This document shows positions 19,952 through 30,007 of a DNA stretch of 43,161 nucleotides, in pieces. Where the stretch lies: NCBI RefSeq assembly GCF_913776365.1, contig NZ_CAJYMO010000255.1, positions 1-43,161 of the forward strand, written 5' to 3'. How positions within the stretch are numbered: position 1 is the first letter of the stretch; every line of letters starts with the position of its first letter. A model generated the notes under the pieces. It saw only the letters and a program-made list of their open reading frames with translations. It searched no databases and had not been told where the DNA came from. The position numbers and the translations under genes were made by a program. The DNA comes from an uncultured Chryseobacterium sp. (GTDB taxonomy: Bacteria > Bacteroidota > Bacteroidia > Flavobacteriales > Weeksellaceae).

Positions 19952-21541
19952 TTATCCCACTGTCGGCGTATCTTCTTCTTTCAGGATCTTCTTTTCCTTC
20001 ATGGAGAGCATCATCCGTTCGCACTTGTATTGTTCCCAGTCGAAACGGTTCAGAAAATCAAGGGCTGCCTGGAATCCGCGGTTGAAAAGATCTTCTTTTT
20101 CTTCTTTTTTCATAAAAAAGTTAAGCCAGTTGCTGTTCCCGCAGTTAACGGCCTGGATGCTGAAAAGATGGTAAAACGTATGCTTGGTGAGAAAGCTTTT
20201 GTCGTTGAATCCCCGCAGGGTATCAATGATGTTCCCGGCAAAGGTAACGGGAGATTTCAGTATTTCTTCACTGGTCTTGCCTTTTTTTTCAGAAAGGATG
20301 TCGGGGTCGCTGGTAAGCTGAACACCGAACAGCGGCATTCTCGGATAAAAAATATCAGTGTCGTGAAACAGGTCGATCGGAAAATTGGAGATGCTGCCGC
20401 CGTCGATAAAGATTCCTACGGGATTAATATTTTCGGGCTGGGTATTCATCCAGAATTTCCAGGCATATTTCACGGAGTCTTCTTCCAGGTTGATTCTTTT
20501 CTGCATCGGTTCAAAGAAGAAAGGCACCGACATGGAGGCACGGACAAATTCTGCCGGGCTGCTGTGCTTCAGCTCTTCTTCAGACCAGTACAGGTTGGCC
20601 ATCGTCGGAAGCTGCACTTTCACTTTTGCATTGATATCCGTAGTCACTACCACATATTCCGATTTCAGCAGATAAAACGGATCCTGCTGATAATAGGTAT
20701 TATTGACGGTACTATCATAAAAAATACGGTACCGGATCTCATCGATATGCTTTTTATTGTTTTCCCGGATTTCTTCGATACTCTGCAGCGCCCGCCCGTA
20801 ATATTCGGTAGTGTTGCCATAGCGGTAGTTCAGGTTCAGGGCTTTTCCCGTTTTTACAAATTTCTCATTGAGCTGCGCGACCGTCCGGATGCCGAATCCT
20901 GTCAATACTTCTTTCATCTGCTCCGTAAAAACATGACCGGGATTCAGCCCGGAATTTCTTTTCCGCAGATTGCCGTAAAGTTTTGCTATGCAGGCGGTAA
21001 GGATCAGGACCAGAAAAAGCGGAATGGCGAAAAGTACTTTTGTTTCCCAGATGGCATCCGTTGGAAAAATAAACGCAAGAATCCCGAAAAATACAAGAAT
21101 TCCGATGATCAGAAAAGTATTGATCTTTATGAAATTTTTATTGTTCAGCATGGCGTGAATGGTCTTTTTTACGTAAGCTCTGCCGTCCATAAAATCGGCA
21201 AAGTTCCAATTGAAGAGGATATCACGGATCACGTCGCTTTTCATTTCTTCCTTGGTTTTGCAGGCGGCAATCAGCATGGTATTGATAGCGCCTGCACTCG
21301 TTCCCGCCACTTTCAGAAACCGGATCCCGAAAATTTCAAGACCGTAAAGGTATCCGACAAGCGCGCTGCCCCAGACCCCGCCGCCCTCCTGCACGAATTC
21401 CACATATTGGTTTCCCCGGGCATCGAGAATGTCTGAAAATTCTTTGGGAGAAATATGCGCATACAGGGCAGCCAGCTTTTCGCGGGATGCGGAGGAAAGG
21501 GTAGGGTCCTCCAGGATTCGGTTTAAGGTTTCCGGGGTCAT
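19952..21541 (-). CDS. Patatin-like phospholipase
   Basis: QEGGGVWGSALVGYLYGLE and GTSAGAINTML (GxSxG), IDGGSISNFPIDLF (DGG). Confidence 0.9.
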   Translation of the reverse strand: MTPETLNRILEDPTLSSASREKLAALYAHISPKEFSDILDARGNQYVEFVQEGGGVWGSALVGYLYGLEIFGIRFLKVAGTSAGAINTMLIAACKTKEEMKSDVIRDILFNWNFADFMDGRAYVKKTIHAMLNNKNFIKINTFLIIGILVFFGILAFIFPTDAIWETKVLFAIPLFLVLILTACIAKLYGNLRKRNSGLNPGHVFTEQMKEVLTGFGIRTVAQLNEKFVKTGKALNLNYRYGNTTEYYGRALQSIEEIRENNKKHIDEIRYRIFYDSTVNNTYYQQDPFYLLKSEYVVVTTDINAKVKVQLPTMANLYWSEEELKHSSPAEFVRASMSVPFFFEPMQKRINLEEDSVKYAWKFWMNTQPENINPVGIFIDGGSISNFPIDLFHDTDIFYPRMPLFGVQLTSDPDILSEKKGKTSEEILKSPVTFAGNIIDTLRGFNDKSFLTKHTFYHLFSIQAVNCGNSNWLNFFMKKEEKEDLFNRGFQAALDFLNRFDWEQYKCERMMLSMKEKKILKEEDTPTVG

Positions 21542-21603
21542 AGCAATGGTTTTGTGAGAGGTATCGGTTATGTTTTATCAGATTCTATGGAGAGAGCAGG
21601 CAG

Positions 21604-22503
21604 TTACCACTGCTTTCTCCGGGCGTAGAGAAATGTGCAGAAGACAACAACAGCCATTAATCCAAGGGTCAGGAAATATCCGTATTTGTGATGGAGTTCA
21701 GGCATATTGTCGAAATTCATTCCGTACACTCCGGCAATGAAGGTGATCGGTAAAAAATACACGGAATAGACCGCCAGTACTTTCATTACCTGATTGGCTT
21801 TCTGGTCAGACAGGGCAAGGAACATGGAAATAAGGTTGGTAATCTGGATATTCAGATGATCGAAATCAGCTACCACATCCTTGTGTTTGTCTTTAAGGTC
21901 TACCATTTCGGATTCCTGCAGTCCCAGGAGTTTGAACTTATCGATGGCATCCGTGGAAATACTGAGTACCCTGAAGTTCAGCCCGGATTTCCTTTTAAGC
22001 TTGTACAATCTTCTGATCTGGTTGGTGTGATTGGTATTTTTCAGGAAAATTTCATTTTCAATATTATCCATCGTCTCAAACAGGCTTACTGATTCATCAT
22101 CAAAACTCTTCATGATCAGCAGGGCGATTCTCAGGGCGATGTTTTCTGCAGTCATATCATTTTTGAGAGCGGAAATCTGCTTCCTGGTCTCAGATATACT
22201 TTTGGTTTTCATCCGGTGTACGGTAATGATGGTTTTCCCGAGCAGGAAAATGCCGATCTTGGTGCTGATATCACTGATGGTATTCAGGTTTTTACGTTCC
22301 AGCTCGGTACTTTCCCGGAGAAGGAAAAACCGGATGTGGCCGCTCTCTTCATATTTCGGAAGGTGATTGGGATCCAGCGTATCCTCCAGGAGAAAGTTGT
22401 TGATTTCATATCGTTCGTGGAGAAAAAGCAGGTCTTCCGGTGTGGGAGCTTCCACATCTACCCATTCGCACCGGGAATCTCTGTAAATGGTATCAATTGG
22501 CAT
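21604..22503 (-). CDS. corA: CorA family magnesium/divalent cation transporter
   Basis: C-terminal PITFIAGVYGMNFDNMPELHHKYGYF with GMN signature followed by the last TM. Confidence 0.92.
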   Translation of the reverse strand: MPIDTIYRDSRCEWVDVEAPTPEDLLFLHERYEINNFLLEDTLDPNHLPKYEESGHIRFFLLRESTELERKNLNTISDISTKIGIFLLGKTIITVHRMKTKSISETRKQISALKNDMTAENIALRIALLIMKSFDDESVSLFETMDNIENEIFLKNTNHTNQIRRLYKLKRKSGLNFRVLSISTDAIDKFKLLGLQESEMVDLKDKHKDVVADFDHLNIQITNLISMFLALSDQKANQVMKVLAVYSVYFLPITFIAGVYGMNFDNMPELHHKYGYFLTLGLMAVVVFCTFLYARRKQW

Positions 22504-22575
22504 AGGGTAAAAATACTTATAATTTAAAAACTATGTATCAAATAAGTTTTATCTTTACCAAAATTAAAAAACTAT

Positions 22576-23598
22576 ATGATTAAAAGTACAATAAAGGGAA
22601 TCGGATTCCATGTTCCGGATAACATTGTTACGAATGATGATTTAGCTGAATTAATGACCACCAATGACGAATGGATTACGGAAAGAACCGGAATCAGGGA
22701 AAGAAGGCACCGTAAAAACCGCAATGATGCGCAGGAGACGACAGCCTACCTGGGATTCAAAGCTTCCGAAAAAGCAATTGCCAATGCCGGTCTCACTTCC
22801 AGGGATATCGATTATATTATATTTGCCACCCTGTCACCGGACTATTATTTCCCGGGCTGCGGGGTGCTGCTCCAGGATATGCTGGGCTGCGATACCATCG
22901 GGGCACTGGATGTCCGGAACCAGTGTTCAGGCTTTGTGTATGCTATGAGTGTGGCCAATGCGTTCATCAAATCGGGCACTTACAAAAACATCCTGGTGGT
23001 AGGCGCGGAAGTCCATTCTTTCGGGCTCGATTTTTCCGATGAGGGAAGGGGAGTTTCCGTTATTTTCGGAGACGGTGCAGGGGCAATCGTGCTTTCTGCC
23101 ACCATCAACGATGACGCCGGTGACGTGCTGGCCGTAAATATGCATTCTGAAGGAAAGTTTGCCGATGAGCTGTGCACCCAGTTCCCGGGTTCCAAGTACG
23201 GATGGAGCGACCGGATGAGAAGGGAGCCGGAGCAGGTGACCGATAAGGAAGTATATCCGGTCATGAACGGAAATTTTGTCTTCAAGCATGCCGTTACCCG
23301 GTTTCCTGAAACCATGCAGGAAGCATTGGATAAAGCCGGTAAAACCATTGATGATCTTGATATGTTCATCCCGCATCAGGCCAACCTGCGGATTGCCCAG
23401 TTTGTACAGCAGAAATTCGGACTTCCGGACGATAAAGTTTTCAACAATATCCAGAAATACGGGAACACCACTGCAGCTTCCATCCCGATTGCTTTGAGCG
23501 AGGCAATTGAGCAGGGAAAAATAAGAAGGGGTGACCTGGTATTGCTGTCTGCCTTCGGAAGCGGATTTACCTGGGGTAGTGTTTTGTTTGAATATTAG
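22576..23598 (+). CDS. fabH: 3-oxoacyl-ACP synthase III (FabH family)
   Basis: DVRNQCSGFVYAMSVA active-site Cys, IPHQANLRI, KYGNTTAASIPIAL. Confidence 0.93.
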   Translation: MIKSTIKGIGFHVPDNIVTNDDLAELMTTNDEWITERTGIRERRHRKNRNDAQETTAYLGFKASEKAIANAGLTSRDIDYIIFATLSPDYYFPGCGVLLQDMLGCDTIGALDVRNQCSGFVYAMSVANAFIKSGTYKNILVVGAEVHSFGLDFSDEGRGVSVIFGDGAGAIVLSATINDDAGDVLAVNMHSEGKFADELCTQFPGSKYGWSDRMRREPEQVTDKEVYPVMNGNFVFKHAVTRFPETMQEALDKAGKTIDDLDMFIPHQANLRIAQFVQQKFGLPDDKVFNNIQKYGNTTAASIPIALSEAIEQGKIRRGDLVLLSAFGSGFTWGSVLFEY

Positions 23599-23630
23599 AC
23601 TGCCTTATAAAGCATAGGTTAAGAATAGAA

Positions 23631-23665
23631 AAGACCGTCTCAAAATCTGTGAGACGGTCTTCTTT
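23631..23665. terminator. Stem-loop terminator between convergent genes
   Basis: AAGACCGTCTCA-AAATCTG-TGAGACGGTCTT followed by CTTTT. Confidence 0.85.
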
Positions 23666-23686
23666 TATATGATAATCACTTTTTGT

Positions 23687-24856
23687 TTACTGGATCTGTA
23701 AGCTTTTCAGCAGTTTTTCAGTATCGGAGGCATCTTCACCGGAAGCTTTTGCCAGCTGTACCGATTTTTCCGCCCAGATTCGGGCATTTTTCTTATCACC
23801 GGTTTTGTTATACAGGTTAGCCAGTGTATCGGTATTGGCATAACTTTCACTTTTCTTTACCGATTCCTGTGCCCAGGCAACCGCTTTCTCCAGAGACGCT
23901 TTGTTGGTTACGTTTTCAAAATAATTCCAGGCCAGCGAGTTCAGTTCTTCAGAAGTAGCTGCTGAAGTGTCTTTGTAAAGTTCCATCGTCAGTTTTTCGT
24001 AAGTGGCGATATCTTTATTCTTCAGTGCCCTGCCTGCTTTTGCCCGCATTAAAATCTTGGCAGCTTCCTCCTTAGGCATGAAATTTTGGGCCTCTGCCAT
24101 AAAATAGCTGTCATTCCAGGTTTTGGTGTCTGCATTGTATGATTTTTTAACCACGGCATTCAGCTTGATATTCTTGTCAAAGGCTTCATACTTGGCTTCC
24201 GGCAGCACTTTTGTGATGTCAGCTTTTCTTGACTGGAAAATTCTGTACAAAGGGCTGTCACTGCTCTGCATTCCCGAAAGCAGCATCTGGATATCCTCCT
24301 GGTCAAGCTGGGATTTATCGCTGAAATAACGTTCCATTACTTTACCGGCAAACTCGGCATCACTGTAAAGCGTAAGGCCAGCCAGGTTTTTCAGGAACTC
24401 CGGGTCTTTTTCTCCGTCGGTAAACTTCTGTTTCAGCGCAGTCAGCCTTTTGTTCGGGTCTCCGGCATCTTTGGCAAACTGGATGAAGTCATTTTCTTCA
24501 ACATAACCTAATGTCCTGTGCACCACCTCTCCGTTTCCATCGATAAAAAGATAAGTAGGGAAGGCTTTTACATTGTATTTTTTGGCAAGATCCACGCCTT
24601 CTCCTTTTTCCATGTCAATTTTGGCATTCACAAAATGTGAATTGTAATATTCTCCCACAGCTTTCTGGGGAAATACATTTTTTACCATCAGCTTGCATGG
24701 TCCGCACCATGAAGCATAGGCATCTACAAATATCAGTTTGTTCTCTTTCTTGGCTTTTGCCAGGATGGTTGCAAAATTGCTGTCTTCAAATTTAATCCCC
24801 TGAGCAAATGCCATTGCTCCGATAAAAAGCGCTGAGAATATTGTCAATTTTTTCAT
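23687..24856 (-). CDS. Thioredoxin-fold periplasmic protein with TPR-like C-terminus
   Basis: Signal peptide; FVDAYASWCGPCKLMVKNVF (CxxC), AFPTYLFIDGNGEVVHRTLGY. Confidence 0.9.
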   Translation of the reverse strand: MKKLTIFSALFIGAMAFAQGIKFEDSNFATILAKAKKENKLIFVDAYASWCGPCKLMVKNVFPQKAVGEYYNSHFVNAKIDMEKGEGVDLAKKYNVKAFPTYLFIDGNGEVVHRTLGYVEENDFIQFAKDAGDPNKRLTALKQKFTDGEKDPEFLKNLAGLTLYSDAEFAGKVMERYFSDKSQLDQEDIQMLLSGMQSSDSPLYRIFQSRKADITKVLPEAKYEAFDKNIKLNAVVKKSYNADTKTWNDSYFMAEAQNFMPKEEAAKILMRAKAGRALKNKDIATYEKLTMELYKDTSAATSEELNSLAWNYFENVTNKASLEKAVAWAQESVKKSESYANTDTLANLYNKTGDKKNARIWAEKSVQLAKASGEDASDTEKLLKSLQIQ

Positions 24857-25089
24857 ATTTCTTTAATAATTACAAATGTAATAATAATGCTGATACATAA
24901 GTCTGTCTGTTTTAAAAATAGTTACAGCATCAATTTGATTTATTTTTCTGATTTAAGTTAAACGGATATTTTTATAGAATAAATTCGCTTTATATTAATA
25001 AAATGTTAAAAAAATTAATCAATACTATTAAGTTTCATTAAAATATAAATTATTCTTAGTTTTGCAGAAAACTGATAAAACCACCCGGA

Positions 25090-26019
25090 ATGATGAATTA
25101 TAATGATAACCTGAGCATAGTTTACTGTTTTATGGCTAAAATTTTTCACATTTTCGTGTTTTTTCTATTTACCTTTTTTACATTACAGGTATATCAGCAA
25201 GACCCTGGCACTGGAAAATCTCCTGTTACTCCATACAACGCTTTAACAGAGGTACCGCAAATTTTCCGGAAAGCAGATGTCTTCCGCTCCCACTACCACA
25301 CGGCGTATTTTCATGGGATACCGGCAGATCTTACAGCAGGAACTTCAGCGTTCATTACCGTCTCTGCAGCCGCTGTTCTTCAGACCGGCAACAGTATCGG
25401 CATGCTGAAGAACATCATCATTGCTTCATTATTGCTGTTTCTTGCCTGGCTTTATTTTTACTTCAAAAAGCATCAGAAAAAACAACGCTCCAGAATCAGG
25501 AATATGATCAGAAGCCATTCCAGAACTCAGGGACAGGATGCATGGGTTACGGATCATGTTTTTTCGAACATCTCAATAGAAGAAGTAGCAGCAAGAGAGG
25601 ACGATGATCTTCTGAAAAAAAGGAGCGAGCCCCTGATGACCTCAGAGACCGAAGCCAAACTGCTGGAATTGCTGATGGCATTTGAAAAAGGAACACTATA
25701 CAACAGTAAAAATATGTCTTTGCCTTACCTGGCCGGTGAACTTAATACCAATACCAAGTATCTTTCCAACGTAATAAACCGCCATAAAAGTTCTGATTTT
25801 AAAAGTTATATCAACCGGCTGCGGATCAATTATATTTTAGACAAACTGATTCACGATGAAAAATACCGGCAGTATAAAATCAGCATCCTTGCGGACGAAT
25901 GCGGTTTTTCTTCCCATAGTAAATTTGCATCGGTATTTAAAACGGTAACGGATTATTCACCTTCTGCTTTTATCAAACAGCTGGAGGCAGAACATAACAG
26001 TTTTCAGGAAAACGGCTAG
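25090..26019 (+). CDS. Membrane-anchored AraC-type HTH regulator
   Basis: Central TM (NIIIASLLLFLAWLYFYF) and C-terminal AraC HTH (LAGELNTNTKYLSNVINRHKSSDFKSYINRLRINYIL...ADECGFSSHSKFASVFKTVTDYSPSAF). Confidence 0.85.
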   Translation: MMNYNDNLSIVYCFMAKIFHIFVFFLFTFFTLQVYQQDPGTGKSPVTPYNALTEVPQIFRKADVFRSHYHTAYFHGIPADLTAGTSAFITVSAAAVLQTGNSIGMLKNIIIASLLLFLAWLYFYFKKHQKKQRSRIRNMIRSHSRTQGQDAWVTDHVFSNISIEEVAAREDDDLLKKRSEPLMTSETEAKLLELLMAFEKGTLYNSKNMSLPYLAGELNTNTKYLSNVINRHKSSDFKSYINRLRINYILDKLIHDEKYRQYKISILADECGFSSHSKFASVFKTVTDYSPSAFIKQLEAEHNSFQENG

Positions 26020-26301
26020 TCAACTGGATAGCAGAAAGGAATAATTAATCATTTTCATGAAAACAGACAGGCCTTTTTACGGGGTAATCAATCCTTTTTA
26101 TATATTTGCCGAAGTCTTGCGGAATATAAACAACCAACCAATCAATCAAACACCATTCACATCCAGCTGTCTCAGAGAGATGGCATTCCGGAAGCACATA
26201 CCTAAACACTAAAACTAAGAAAAGTTTACTAGCAGGCCTTCAAAATACGAAACCGGTATTCTGTAGCCGCCATTAACCATTAACTAGTAAAAATTAAACG
26301 G

Positions 26302-27195
26302 ATGAGAACAACACTTACAGTCCTTATGGCTTCTGTATTTTCAGGCCTTGCATTTTCGCAGGTAGGTATCAATACTACATCGCCTCTGGCAAGCCTGGAT
26401 GTCGTAGCGGGAAAAACCGACGGTTCCACAGCAGAAGGGATACTTCCCCCAAGACTCACAGGCGACCAGCTTAAAGCAGCAGACAGCCAGTATACAGCAC
26501 AGCATGAAGGAATCATGGTTTTCGTAACGGCCCCTGTAAATGCTCCGAGTGCAAAAACCGGCAATATGACTTCTCCCGGGCTGTATTATTTCGATGGAAA
26601 TGTATGGATTAAGACGATGCATGGAGACGGTCGTAATTTCCAGACCCAGTCTGCAGGAGATATTAAAAATTCAATGCTGGCTGTAGACCACGGAGGCTGG
26701 TACCTGCTGGACGGAAGACCGGTTGATGATCTCCCGGATGCCGCAAAAGCAACGGCGGCACAGCTCGGATTTTCCGGGAATATCCCGGATGCCAGTGACC
26801 GGGTCCTCAAATCCAGGAACGGAGCCGAAATCCCGGGGAGTAAAGGGGGAGACAACTACGTAAAGATCGATCAGGTCAACCTTCCCAGCGTTAATCTTGC
26901 AGGAACCATCACGGGAATTGCACAAAGCGCAGGTTCGCATACCCATTCTGCTGCGGAAGGCGGATTCCTGCTGGGCGGGACTACGGTAAACAACAACGGT
27001 GCCGGAGGCTATCAGCTGGATCCCAATTCCAATGCATGGGGAGGTATCGGGATGCTCGCCAATACAGCTCCGTCAGGAGCCCACATCCATACCGTAACGG
27101 GGACCGCGACGGTACCTACCGGCGGCGGCGGCAAATCCATAGACAACAGATCTGCTTATCTGGTAGTAAACACCTTTATCTATCTGGGCGAATAA
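26302..27195 (+). CDS. Secreted protein with phage tail-collar-like C-terminus
   Basis: Signal peptide (MRTTLTVLMASVFSGLAFSQ), VGINTTSPLASLDV start, later KIDQVNLPSVNLAGTI...GSHTHSA...GAHIHTVTG and DNRSAYLVVNTFIYLGE resembling tail-fibre/collar domains. Confidence 0.65.
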   Translation: MRTTLTVLMASVFSGLAFSQVGINTTSPLASLDVVAGKTDGSTAEGILPPRLTGDQLKAADSQYTAQHEGIMVFVTAPVNAPSAKTGNMTSPGLYYFDGNVWIKTMHGDGRNFQTQSAGDIKNSMLAVDHGGWYLLDGRPVDDLPDAAKATAAQLGFSGNIPDASDRVLKSRNGAEIPGSKGGDNYVKIDQVNLPSVNLAGTITGIAQSAGSHTHSAAEGGFLLGGTTVNNNGAGGYQLDPNSNAWGGIGMLANTAPSGAHIHTVTGTATVPTGGGGKSIDNRSAYLVVNTFIYLGE

Positions 27196-27263
27196 ACAGC
27201 CTGAAAAGAATTTCCGCTGAAAAGGTAATCATAGAAAACCGGCTCAGACGATTTTTTAAAGAG

Positions 27264-27291
27264 AAACCGCAGCTGCAGGCTGCGGTTTTTT
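27264..27291 (+). terminator. Rho-independent terminator
   Basis: AACCGCAG-CTGCAGG-CTGCGGTT followed by TTTT. Confidence 0.8.
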
Positions 27292-27494
27292 TATCTTGCC
27301 GTTGCGGTGTCCGATTTCATTTTCAGGCTGTCGGCAGCAGCTGATTCAGAATGGGAAGCCGCCGTATCTCCAAGGTTGTTACGCATGAATTCTTTGTCGC
27401 GCTCGTCTTTGAATTCTTCCCTTTTTTCCTTGTTCTGGGCACAGCTCCCTAAAAAAAGAAGCCCTAAAACTGCTCCTGCCAGTAATTTTTTCAT
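27291..27494 (-). CDS. Small lipoprotein
   Basis: MKKLLAGAVLGLLFLGSCAQNKEKR: signal peptide with lipobox; short charged or Ser/Ala tail. Confidence 0.7.
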   Translation of the reverse strand: MKKLLAGAVLGLLFLGSCAQNKEKREEFKDERDKEFMRNNLGDTAASHSESAAADSLKMKSDTATAR

Positions 27495-27595
27495 AATAAT
27501 TCTTTTAATGTTTAGTACAATCAAATATAATGATAAAAGATAAAAGATAAAACATCCGTTTTACATTTCTTTCGGAGGGCTCAGTATATTTTGGC

Positions 27596-27735
27596 TGATG
27601 ATTGATGGTTGATTGTTGATTGTTGATTGTTGATTGTTGATGGCTGATGGTTGATGATTGATGGTTGATGGTTGATGATTGATGATTGATGATTGATGGC
27701 TGATGGCTGATGGTTGATGGTTGATGATTGATTGG
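27596..27735. repeat. Tandem heptamer array, 20 x 7 bp (TGAT[GT][GA][TCG])
   Basis: Read directly: TGATGAT TGATGGT TGATTGT x4 TGATGGC TGATGGT ... TGATGAT TGATTGG; 140 bp in exact 7-bp register. Confidence 0.95.
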
Positions 27736-27874
27736 TACAGGCGATTGGTCAATAGCTTTTAAGTGCTGTCTGGATTATACGGACAGGAGAATCTGTTTCA
27801 AGGCTGCTGATAGGAAGAAGCACAAAAAAGTCCATCAAAAGCTGATGGACGATTATTCGATAAAAACCGGAGTC

Positions 27875-28105
27875 CTATCTCGCAGGGGTAGCTGTAGCGG
27901 ATGAATCGGTTCTCATTTTCATGCTGTCCGGATTTGACATCGATGAGGTGCTCATCGTATCGGTAGTTGCAGGGGCTGTCTGCATCGTATTGTCCGTAGC
28001 CGTGGTTACGGAATCCGAATTGTTGGTTGAAGTGGAAGATTCCTTGGTTCCGCAGCTAACGGTAACCAGTCCTAAAACTAAAGCTGTTAACATTAATTTT
28101 TTCAT
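27875..28105 (-). CDS. Small Ser/Thr-rich lipoprotein
   Basis: MKKLMLTALVLGLVTVSCGTKESS lipobox; low-complexity Ser/Thr tail. Confidence 0.7.
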   Translation of the reverse strand: MKKLMLTALVLGLVTVSCGTKESSTSTNNSDSVTTATDNTMQTAPATTDTMSTSSMSNPDSMKMRTDSSATATPAR

Positions 28106-28223
28106 AATATTTTATTTTTTGGTTTGTAGCATGGGCATATCAATAACTATTCCGAAAAATGTAAATATCAGTTTTATAAATTATTACTTTGATAAAAAAT
28201 TAAAAACGAGATACAGGCACAGA

Positions 28224-28255
28224 AAAACCCCGGATGTATGTTCCGGGGTTTTGTA
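28224..28255. terminator. Stem-loop terminator downstream of pruA (minus strand)
   Basis: AAAACCCCGGA-TGTATGT-TCCGGGGTTTT. Confidence 0.8.
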
Positions 28256-28286
28256 TAGAATACGATCTTCTGGATCTTTTTCTTTA

Positions 28287-29912
28287 TTATCCCAGATAAG
28301 GATATCTGTAATCTTTAGGAGAGACAAAGGTCTCTTTGATACTTCTTACGGAAGTCCATCTCAACAGGTTCATTTTAGATCCTGCCTTGTCATTGGTTCC
28401 GGATGCCCTTCCGCCGCCGAAAGGCTGCTGGCCTACTACGGCACCGGTCGGTTTGTCGTTGATATAGAAATTTCCTGATGCGTTTTCCAGTGCTTTGAAT
28501 GCTTCGTTGATCGCATAACGGTCTTGTGCAAATACGGAACCTGTCAGGGAATAAGGAGAAGAAGCATCTACCAGCTCAAGGGTTTCAGCCCATTTCTGGT
28601 CTTCATAAACAAAAACAGACAGGATCGGGCCGAAGATTTCTTCCACCATACTTTCGTACTGGGGATTGGTGGTTTCAATAACGGTAGGGTAGACAAACCA
28701 TCCTTTGGAATCATCGGTTTTTCCTCCGATTACCACACTTGCTTCTTCTGAGGCATTGGCTCTATCGATATAGCCTTTGCATTTTTCAAAAGAATTTTTA
28801 TCAATAACGGCATTTACAAAATGGGAAGGATCTTCAGGAGATCCCACTTTGATGGAACCGATCTGGGTCTCCATTACCTGTTTTACCTCAGCCCAAAGCG
28901 ACTGTGGGATGTAAGCCCTGGAAGCAGCAGAACATTTCTGTCCCTGGTATTCAAAAGCTCCTCTTACCAGAGCGGTCGCCACGGCTTCTGCATTGGCAGA
29001 CGGATGGGCGATTACAAAATCCTTTCCGCCGGTTTCCCCAACGATTCTCGGGTAAGTTCTGTAATTATGGATGTTGTCACCGATCATTTTCCACATTCCC
29101 TGGAACACTTTGGTGGAACCGGTGAAGTGAAGTCCGGCAAAATCCCTGTGTGCCAGTACTTTTTCTGCCGTCTCTTTACCGTCGGTAAAGATCATGTTGA
29201 TGACTCCGGCAGGAAGCCCGGCCTCTGTAAGGACATCCATGATTACTTTTGCAGAATAGATCTGTTTATCGGAAGGTTTCCATACCACTACGTTTCCGAG
29301 CATGGCCATACAGGCAGGAAGGTTACCGGAGATGGCGGTAAAGTTAAAAGGCGTTACGGCAAAGCAGAAGCCTTCCAGCGGTCTGTACTCCACGCGGTTC
29401 CAGATCCCGCTGTCGGAAACAGGCTGCTCAGAATACATTTCCGTCATGAATTCCACGTTGAATCTCAGGAAGTCGATGAATTCACAGGCAGCATCAATTT
29501 CAGCCTGGTGAACGTTTTTAGACTGTCCGATCATGGTCGCTGCATTGATCACGTCGCGGTAAGGCCCGGCCAGAAGATCGGCTGCTTTCAGGAAAATCGC
29601 TGCACGGTGTTCCCAACCCAGTTCGTTCCACTGCTTTTTTGCAGCCAGTGCTGCCTGGATGGCGTCGTCCACGTGCTGCATCGTTCCCCTGTGATAAAAC
29701 CCGAAATCATGGGCGTGGTCCTGAGGGGACTGAAGCTGTACTTTATCTCCGGTGGTTACTTCCTTTCCGTTAATAACCATCGGGATTTCCAATTTTTCAG
29801 ACCACATTTTTTTGTATCTGGCGATCAGGCTTTTGACTTCAGGAGTTCCGGGAGCATAGGTGTTCACCGGCTCGTTTACCGCAAACGGTACTTGTGAAAT
29901 TGCTTTAGACAT
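28287..29912 (-). CDS. pruA: L-glutamate gamma-semialdehyde dehydrogenase
   Basis: Full aldehyde dehydrogenase (ETGGKDFVIAHPSAN, EYQGQKCSAASRAYIP, FGPILSVFVY, PFGGGRASGTNDKAG). ATG for MSKAISQVPFAVNEP at 29912. Confidence 0.95.
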   Translation of the reverse strand: MSKAISQVPFAVNEPVNTYAPGTPEVKSLIARYKKMWSEKLEIPMVINGKEVTTGDKVQLQSPQDHAHDFGFYHRGTMQHVDDAIQAALAAKKQWNELGWEHRAAIFLKAADLLAGPYRDVINAATMIGQSKNVHQAEIDAACEFIDFLRFNVEFMTEMYSEQPVSDSGIWNRVEYRPLEGFCFAVTPFNFTAISGNLPACMAMLGNVVVWKPSDKQIYSAKVIMDVLTEAGLPAGVINMIFTDGKETAEKVLAHRDFAGLHFTGSTKVFQGMWKMIGDNIHNYRTYPRIVGETGGKDFVIAHPSANAEAVATALVRGAFEYQGQKCSAASRAYIPQSLWAEVKQVMETQIGSIKVGSPEDPSHFVNAVIDKNSFEKCKGYIDRANASEEASVVIGGKTDDSKGWFVYPTVIETTNPQYESMVEEIFGPILSVFVYEDQKWAETLELVDASSPYSLTGSVFAQDRYAINEAFKALENASGNFYINDKPTGAVVGQQPFGGGRASGTNDKAGSKMNLLRWTSVRSIKETFVSPKDYRYPYLG

Positions 29913-30007
29913 ATGATGTTGTATTATTTTACTATTGCTCTGCAAATTTACAACATTTATCCCGGCCGATGGCAATGACAGAACGGCGAATTTGGCGTGC
30001 AGACCCA

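Noticed and set aside
20030-21436. Long plus-strand ORF (468 aa) opposite the patatin gene
   Set aside because: Fully antisense to a patatin-like gene with clear motifs. The antisense product is low-confidence, rich in Phe/His/Arg and shows no recognisable domain.
27596-27735. CRISPR-like array
   Set aside because: Contiguous 7-bp units without spacers; a simple tandem repeat.
27561-27752. 63-aa ORF INHQPSAISHQSS... as a repeat protein
   Set aside because: Produced by translating the heptamer array; no conserved start context or domain.
28821-29897. 358-aa plus-strand ORF opposite pruA, and other antisense ORFs in pruA, mnmE and pepP-like genes
   Set aside because: Antisense shadows of well-supported coding genes caused by codon bias; no domain or start-site support.
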